Shown here: positions 6,422 to 10,097 of the stretch, piece after piece
Numbering within the stretch: the stretch's first letter is position 1
Layout: every line of letters begins with the position of its first letter
Assembly: GCA_002435835.1 (NCBI GenBank)
Contig: DIVM01000029.1
Location: forward strand, 1-10,097
Direction: 5' to 3'
From: Firmicutes bacterium UBA6132
GTDB lineage: Bacteria > Bacillota_A > Clostridia > Tissierellales > Sedimentibacteraceae
Length of the DNA stretch: 10,097 bases
Translations under genes and position numbers: made by a program
The notes under the pieces: model-generated
Databases searched by the model: none
The model's input: the letters and a program-made list of their open reading frames with translations, nothing else
What the model was told of the DNA's origin: nothing

Positions 6422-6865
6422 ATGAATAATATAATAAAACAAGAAACTGAAAATGATTTTAAAATATCTGAATCCGGACCTTTCTACCATGGCACAAAAG
6501 CCGACCTAAAGGTTGGAGACTTATTGGAACCTGGCCATAACTCAAACTATGGTAAAAAAACGAAGGCCAACTACGTCTATCTGACAGCGACATTAGATGC
6601 GGCCACTTGGGGAGCAGAACTGGCAGTAGGTGATGAACCTGGTCGAATTTATCTTGTAGAGCCCACAGGTCCCATTGAAGATGACCCCAATCTAACGAAC
6701 AAGAGGTTTCCAGGAAACCCAACGAGGTCATACCGAACACAACACCCACTTCGAGTAGTTGGCGAGGTTTTGGACTGGGAAGGACACTCTCAAGAGACAC
6801 TAAAAAAAATGCAAGATCATATTGACGAGCTTAAACGTCTCGGTATCGAGGCAATTAACGACTGA
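6422..6865 (+). CDS. arr: NAD(+)-rifampin ADP-ribosyltransferase
   Basis: Arr transfers ADP-ribose from NAD+ to the C23 hydroxyl of rifampin, blocking its binding to RNA polymerase and giving rifamycin resistance. The 147-residue product has the full family length and motifs: GPFYHGTKADLKVGDLL, VYLTATLDAATWGAELA, RIYLVEPTGPIEDDPNLTNK and RFPGNPTRSYRT, ending in DWEGH and a helix. His23, Tyr53 and Asp88 correspond to the His19/Tyr49/Asp84 set of the mycobacterial enzyme. The ATG at 6422 is preferred over TTG 6407 because the TTG overlaps the GGAGGAG ribosome binding site. Base composition is unlike the neighbours: lines 6481-6540 and 6661-6720 have 27 and 31 G+C of 60, against 15 of 60 at 5461-5520. 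This points to separate acquisition. All catalytic positions are present. Confidence 0.95.
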   Translation: MNNIIKQETENDFKISESGPFYHGTKADLKVGDLLEPGHNSNYGKKTKANYVYLTATLDAATWGAELAVGDEPGRIYLVEPTGPIEDDPNLTNKRFPGNPTRSYRTQHPLRVVGEVLDWEGHSQETLKKMQDHIDELKRLGIEAIND

Positions 6866-7313
6866 TTATGATGCATAAGATTGAATAAATATGTGTAGAT
6901 TTTCAATTTGAAAATATTTGTTTATTTTGGAATGGTTTCATAGATTATAAAAAAGAAATTTCTAAAATATTTTGACTTTAATGGAGTTACGATGATACTT
7001 CATGAGTTTTTTTGTCTTTAAAAATTTATAGTTATTCATTTTGTACTTTACTTAATGAAATTTCCTATACTACTATATATCTTGAATTGAGAATTTGTAT
7101 TGAATTAATTTTAAAAAAATATATTATACATATTCTTCAAAATTTAATGTTTGGTTGTGACTATTTTATTCCACATTGTTCTAATTTAGATTATTTTGAA
7201 TATAATTTAAATGATTAGGAAGGCAAATTTAAAATAGCTTTAAAAACATGAAATGTATATATGCAAGATAACATAGACTGTTCTTCATTCAATTTTATAA
7301 GGAGATAAAGAAT
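6866..7313. other. AT-rich gap without a supported gene
   Basis: This stretch between arr and the ymxH region holds no gene I can support. A frame from TTG 7012 to 7218 (68 codons) has no ribosome binding site and a composition (rich in Ile, Leu, Tyr, Phe) expected of random AT-rich DNA. A short open piece at about 6947-7017 reads IIKKKFLKYFDFNGVTMILHEF and could be a coding remnant, but no family is visible. No clear intrinsic terminator follows arr. The region most likely contains the boundary between accessory and backbone DNA. Confidence 0.5.
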
Positions 7314-7382
7314 AGTGATACAGAAAGAGGATCTGCAGTATTTGGCCACACAGAGTATAATAGCATAGGGGGGATAATTTGA
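7314..7382 (+). pseudogene. Possible dUTPase C-terminal remnant
   Basis: The frame reads SDTERGSAVFGHTEYNSIGG and stops at 7380. The dUTPase C-terminal motif V has the form RG-x-GGFG-(S/H)-TG, and this fragment keeps D-T-x-RG-x-x-x-FG-x-T. As I recall, dut lies close to ymxH in several clostridial chromosomes, which would fit a remnant here. Nothing upstream resembles the rest of dUTPase, so this is a weak call. The same bases also hold a 17-codon frame (GTG 7315 to TAG 7366) behind an AAGGAG at 7299-7304, which could be an upstream leader peptide for ymxH. Confidence 0.25.
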
Positions 7383-7612
7383 AACTGAGTGAACTTTACA
7401 GCAAAGAAATAATCAATATTGATTCAGGAGAAAATTTAGGTATTTTTGGGGATTGTGATTTAGTCATTGATGAAAAGACAGGTGAAATTTTAAGTTTTAT
7501 TTCCGGCCAGTCATCACGTTTTAGTATTTTCAAAGAAACAAAGAAAAAGGAAATACCTTGGAAAAACATTAAAAAAATTGGTAGTGACATGATTATTATT
7601 GAAAACGAATAA
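7379..7612 (+). CDS. ymxH: YlmC/YmxH-family PRC-barrel protein
   Basis: A 77-residue single-domain protein of the YlmC/YmxH group, annotated as sporulation-associated in Bacillus and Clostridium; its molecular role is not established. The PRC-barrel pattern is clear: MKLSELYSKEIINIDSGENL (strand 1 and turn), then GDCDLVIDEKTGEILSFIS (the central 'D---D--TG-I--' hairpin), a basic linker SSRFSIFKETKKKE, and the closing strand IPWKNIKKIGSDMIII. The length is normal for the family. The start is a TTG at 7379, supported by the GGGGGG run at 7368-7373 and by the sequence beginning exactly where family members begin. It is the first backbone gene after the accessory region, convergent with the metY-like gene and separated from it by a terminator. 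Confidence 0.88.
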   Translation: MKLSELYSKEIINIDSGENLGIFGDCDLVIDEKTGEILSFISGQSSRFSIFKETKKKEIPWKNIKKIGSDMIIIENE

Positions 7613-7716
7613 AAACTGGATGTTATTAGAGTAAATAACAAAATGCTAAAAAATTATAGAAAATGTTCAATTATTTCATACAAAATAAAGGTTAAAGCTA
7701 TTAGTAAACAAATATT

Positions 7717-7758
7717 AAAAACCTAAATTTGATTATGATTTTCAAATTTAGGTTTTTT
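7717..7758. terminator. Bidirectional intrinsic terminator between convergent genes
   Basis: A perfect 16-bp stem pairs 7717-7732 (AAAAACCTAAATTTGA) with 7742-7757 around a nine-base loop. On the plus strand the right arm ends in six T; on the minus strand the left arm supplies five. It lies between the ends of ymxH (7612, plus) and the metY-like gene (7815, minus), so it can terminate both transcripts. Confidence 0.88.
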
Positions 7759-7814
7759 GCTGTGAATATAATAATTTATATGATAGTAGTAATCTTTATT
7801 ATGTTTCTAGTTAT

Positions 7815-9101
7815 TTACTCTATGCAATTTAGAGCTTGTGAAATGTCAGATATCAAATCTTCTTTGTCTTCAATACCGCAGCTAATACGTATTAATTCTG
7901 CAGGTACTCCAGCTTCAATCAACTGTTCATCATTCATTTGGCGGTGAGTACTTGTTGCAGGATTTAGACAGCAGGTACGAGCATCTGCTACATGGGTTTC
8001 TATGGCTGCAAGCTTAAGGTTTTTCATAAAAATTTCAGCTGACCTACGTCCGCCTTTTAAACCAAAAGAAACAACACCGCAGGAACCATTTGGAAGATAT
8101 TTTTGAGCTACATCATAATATTTGTCACTTGGTAGATCACAGTATTTTACATAATCAACTTTTGGATGATTATTTAAAAATTCTGCAACACTTTTTCCGT
8201 TTTCACAGTGACGTGGAACTCGTAAATGCAAGCTTTCTAATCCTAAATTCAGGATAAATGCATGCTGTGGCGATTGTATTGATCCAAGGTCACGCATTAT
8301 TTGAGCAGTACATTTTGTAATAAAAGCTCCTTCTTTACCAAATTTTTCAGCATATGTAATACCGTGATAGCTGTCATCTGGAGTACAAAGACCAGGAAAT
8401 TTGTCAGCGTGTGCCATCCAATCAAAATTTCCAGAGTCCACAATTGCTCCACCCACAGCAGCACCATGACCATCCATATATTTTGTAGTGGAGTGTGTTA
8501 CTATGTCAGCACCCCATTCAAAAGGACGACAATTTATAGGTGTTGCAAAAGTATTATCTACAATGAGTGGTACTCCATGTAAGTGGGCAGCTTTGGCAAA
8601 CTTTTCTATATCCAGTACAGTAAGTGAAGGATTAGCAATTGTCTCGCCAAAAACAGCCTTAGTATTAGGTTTAAAAGCTGCATTTAATTCTTCTTCCGTA
8701 CAATCAGGAGGAACAAATGTTGCAGTAACGCCCATTTTAGCCATAGTTACAGAAATCAGGTTAAACGTACCTCCATAAATAGTTGAAGAAGATACAATGT
8801 GATCCCCACTATTACATATATTAAATAAAGCATAAAAGTTTGCAGCTTGACCGGAGGAAGTTAACATCGCTGCAGTACCACCTTCCATATCAGCAATTTT
8901 GGCTGCTACATAGTCGTTTGTTGGATTTTGAAGTCTGGTATAAAAATAACCGCTGGTTTCTAAGTCAAATAATTTTCCCATATCTTCACTGGTATCGTAT
9001 TTGAAGGTTGTACTTTGGATAATAGGAATTTGTCTGGGTTCTCCATTTCCCGGTCTGTAACCAGACTGTACACATTTTGTGTTCATTTTATAATTGCTCA
9101 T
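7815..9101 (-). CDS. metY: O-acetylhomoserine aminocarboxypropyltransferase (sulfhydrylase)
   Basis: A PLP enzyme of the Cys/Met-metabolism family that makes homocysteine (or methionine) from O-acetylhomoserine and sulfide (or methanethiol) in the cytoplasm. The 428-residue length fits the MetY subgroup rather than the roughly 380-400 of MetB/MetC. Visible motifs are GEPRQIPIIQSTTFKYDTSE at 20-39, YFYTRLQNPT (phosphate-binding Tyr54/Arg56 from the partner subunit), SSGQAA at 82-87, Tyr109 stacking on PLP, VDNTFATP with Asp182, and HSTTKYMDGHG with PLP lysine Lys207. The C-terminal domain holds NPATSTHRQM and ELIRISCGIED. The ATG (complement of 9099-9101) follows AAAGGA on the minus strand. 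It is intact and has its own promoter. Other PLP lyases of this family are possible but less likely at this length. Confidence 0.92.
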   Translation of the reverse strand: MSNYKMNTKCVQSGYRPGNGEPRQIPIIQSTTFKYDTSEDMGKLFDLETSGYFYTRLQNPTNDYVAAKIADMEGGTAAMLTSSGQAANFYALFNICNSGDHIVSSSTIYGGTFNLISVTMAKMGVTATFVPPDCTEEELNAAFKPNTKAVFGETIANPSLTVLDIEKFAKAAHLHGVPLIVDNTFATPINCRPFEWGADIVTHSTTKYMDGHGAAVGGAIVDSGNFDWMAHADKFPGLCTPDDSYHGITYAEKFGKEGAFITKCTAQIMRDLGSIQSPQHAFILNLGLESLHLRVPRHCENGKSVAEFLNNHPKVDYVKYCDLPSDKYYDVAQKYLPNGSCGVVSFGLKGGRRSAEIFMKNLKLAAIETHVADARTCCLNPATSTHRQMNDEQLIEAGVPAELIRISCGIEDKEDLISDISQALNCIE

Positions 9102-9132
9102 TTATTAGTCCTTTCAAAAATAATATATAATT

Positions 9133-9161
9133 ATTATAAATGTAATCGTCTTCTTATTCAA
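9133..9161 (-). promoter_or_regulatory. Sigma-A-type promoter of the metY-like gene
   Basis: On the minus strand, TTGAAT (complement of 9156-9161) and TATAAT (complement of 9133-9138) are separated by exactly 17 bases, close to the sigma-A consensus. Transcription would begin near 9126, leaving only about 25 bases before the ATG at 9101. That is too short for a SAM riboswitch or T-box, common upstream of sulfur genes in Firmicutes. Regulation, if any, would act on initiation. Confidence 0.7.
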
Positions 9162-9258
9162 GAGTGTATAAAAAAATTTTATTATTTTGACATTTTTAAA
9201 AAAAATATTTCTGATCAATTTTGCTGATAGAATTCAAATGTATTTTGAGATAATGAAA

Positions 9259-9274
9259 ATTAATTTAAATTAAT
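9259..9274. promoter_or_regulatory. Perfect 16-bp AT-only palindrome in the divergent intergenic region
   Basis: ATTAATTTAAATTAAT is its own reverse complement. It lies between the divergent metY-like and tepA genes, so it could be an operator. In DNA this rich in A and T such a palindrome can arise by chance, and no regulator is known for it. Confidence 0.2.
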
Positions 9275-9309
9275 GAATTTAGCGTTAAATGTATAAAAAA
9301 CTTAAAACT

Positions 9310-9352
9310 CCAAAGAATAATTAGGTATAAAAAAACCTGATTATTTTTTTGG
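9310..9352 (+). promoter_or_regulatory. Hairpin overlapping the tepA ribosome binding site
   Basis: The arm 9316-9326 (AATAATTAGGT) pairs with 9335-9345 (ACCTGATTATT) with one T-G wobble around an eight-base loop, followed by a seven-T run (9344-9350). CCAAA at 9310-9314 can also pair with TTTGG at 9348-9352, extending the stem into the GGAGG ribosome binding site at 9351-9355. It can therefore act as a leader terminator, or as a fold that hides the ribosome binding site. No plus-strand gene lies upstream that would need a terminator here, so a role in tepA leader control is the more interesting reading. Confidence 0.5.
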
Positions 9353-9359
9353 AGGATAT

Positions 9360-10097
9360 ATGAATAATAAAAGTAATTTTACAGTTAATGACATATCAAA
9401 TGAAGAAAGAAATAAAGAAATAGTAAACAATCAAGTAAGTAATAATAAAAATCAAAACAATCAATTTCAAAACAAGGATAATGCTATTAACCCATTTTTA
9501 TTTAATAATGTAAATAAAGGTGATAACGATGAAGATTCAAGTGAACCAATTGAAAATGTTAAACAAATGGGTAGCGTTACAGATATTAATCCTGTAAAAG
9601 ACATATGTTTTTTAAGTATAATAGGTGAAATTGAAGGTCATACATCATTACCTCCACAAAGCAAAACAACAAAATATGAACATATAATACCTATGCTTAT
9701 TGGAGCGGAAATGGATCCTCAAATAAAAGGAATACTTTTATTAATTAATACTGTTGGTGGAGATGTGGAAGCTGGTCTTGCAATTTCAGAGTTAATAGCA
9801 AGTATTACAAAACCAACTGTATCCATAGTTTTAGGAGGAGGACATAGTATAGGAAATGCGCTGGCTGTATCTGCAAGGCACTCATTAATTGTACCAACAG
9901 GAACAATGACAATACATCCTATACGTACAAATGGTTTTGTTATAGGTGTTCCTCAAACATTTAGATATTTCCAAAAAATGCAGGAACGAATTACTAATTT
10001 CGTAGTTGATAATTCTAATGTTGATAGAGAAGAATTTTTAAAATATATGTATGATACTGATGAAATTGCAAACGACGTTGGAACAGTTTTAACAGCA
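9360..10097 (+). CDS. tepA: TepA/ClpP-family serine protease, partial (runs off right edge)
   Basis: The window holds 246 codons, in frame to the last base, with no stop. The ATG at 9360 follows GGAGG at 9351-9355. Residues 1 to about 75 are a low-complexity Asn/Gln/Asp-rich extension, without a signal peptide. The ClpP-like domain follows: LLLINTVGGDVEAGLAISEL near 127-146, the nucleophile motif GGGHSIGNALAVS with Ser163, and GTMTIHPIR with His186. Asp239 in ANDVG is the probable third member of the triad by alignment with ClpP. IGVPQTFRYFQKMQERI is typical of TepA rather than ClpP. In Bacillus, TepA is linked to protein translocation and sporulation-stage functions. In related genomes ftsK/spoIIIE usually follows; that lies outside the window. 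Confidence 0.88.
   Translation, partial: MNNKSNFTVNDISNEERNKEIVNNQVSNNKNQNNQFQNKDNAINPFLFNNVNKGDNDEDSSEPIENVKQMGSVTDINPVKDICFLSIIGEIEGHTSLPPQSKTTKYEHIIPMLIGAEMDPQIKGILLLINTVGGDVEAGLAISELIASITKPTVSIVLGGGHSIGNALAVSARHSLIVPTGTMTIHPIRTNGFVIGVPQTFRYFQKMQERITNFVVDNSNVDREEFLKYMYDTDEIANDVGTVLTA

Noticed and set aside
6459..6800. Minus-strand 113-codon frame
   Set aside because: It is antisense to arr, which has all family motifs.
7012..7218. 68-codon plus-strand frame from TTG
   Set aside because: No ribosome binding site, and a residue composition expected from AT-rich non-coding DNA.
7396..7641. Minus-strand 81-codon frame
   Set aside because: Antisense to ymxH.
7729..7947. 72-codon plus-strand frame
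   Set aside because: It begins inside the terminator hairpin and runs antisense to the end of metY.
8301..8778. Two plus-strand frames of 93 and 96 codons
   Set aside because: Both are antisense to metY and have no family features.
9187..9215. TTGACA at 9187 as a tepA promoter -35 element
   Set aside because: The hexamer 17 bases downstream (TCTGAT) is a poor -10 box, so the promoter cannot be supported.
9015..9227. 70-codon plus-strand frame
   Set aside because: It overlaps the start and promoter of the metY-like gene on the other strand, and shows no ribosome binding site.
1..10097. CRISPR array, tRNA, rRNA or insertion sequence
   Set aside because: No regularly spaced repeats, no cloverleaf or conserved rRNA segments, and no transposase motif or paired terminal inverted repeats were seen.

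Overview
The window looks like chromosomal DNA of a low-GC, spore-forming Firmicute, most likely Clostridium or a close relative. The genes use AT-rich codons and purine-rich ribosome binding sites. The right side carries two genes typical of clostridial chromosomes: a YlmC/YmxH-family sporulation-associated PRC-barrel protein and a TepA/ClpP-type serine protease. No species can be named from the sequence alone.

Positions 1 to about 6354 are an accessory region. It is a one-directional row of small, unrelated, mostly unrecognised plus-strand genes, mixed with decaying fragments. In order: remnants of a GNAT acetyltransferase and of at least one other small protein (1-772); a three-helix membrane protein (786-1580); a colicin D-immunity-like protein (1719-2024); a TPR protein with an apparent +1 frameshift near its C-terminus (2124-3183); a beta-rich protein (3216-3773); a small membrane protein (3858-4088); a DUF2019-like protein whose start codon reads ATT (4154-4522); an 84-residue protein (4568-4822); a reading frame that has apparently lost its ATG (4819-5016); a fragment with an in-frame stop (5021-5224); a 215-residue protein that may lack its original N-terminus (5317-5964); and a protein made of two copies of one 59-residue unit (5989-6354). 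This composition fits a bank of orphan immunity genes of the kind found downstream of polymorphic or contact-dependent toxins. No toxin lies in the window, so the assignment rests on architecture and one or two weak family resemblances.

At 6422-6865 is a rifampin ADP-ribosyltransferase gene (arr). It is complete and far richer in GC than its neighbours, so it was probably acquired separately. Positions 6866 to about 7378 are AT-rich and almost empty, with a possible dUTPase C-terminal remnant just before ymxH.

The right side is chromosomal backbone: ymxH (plus, 7379-7612), a strong bidirectional terminator (7717-7758), and a metY-type O-acetylhomoserine sulfhydrylase gene on the minus strand (7815-9101) with a well-formed promoter. 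The divergent tepA gene (plus, from 9360) runs off the right edge and has a hairpin overlapping its ribosome binding site. The junction between accessory and backbone DNA appears to lie between arr and ymxH.
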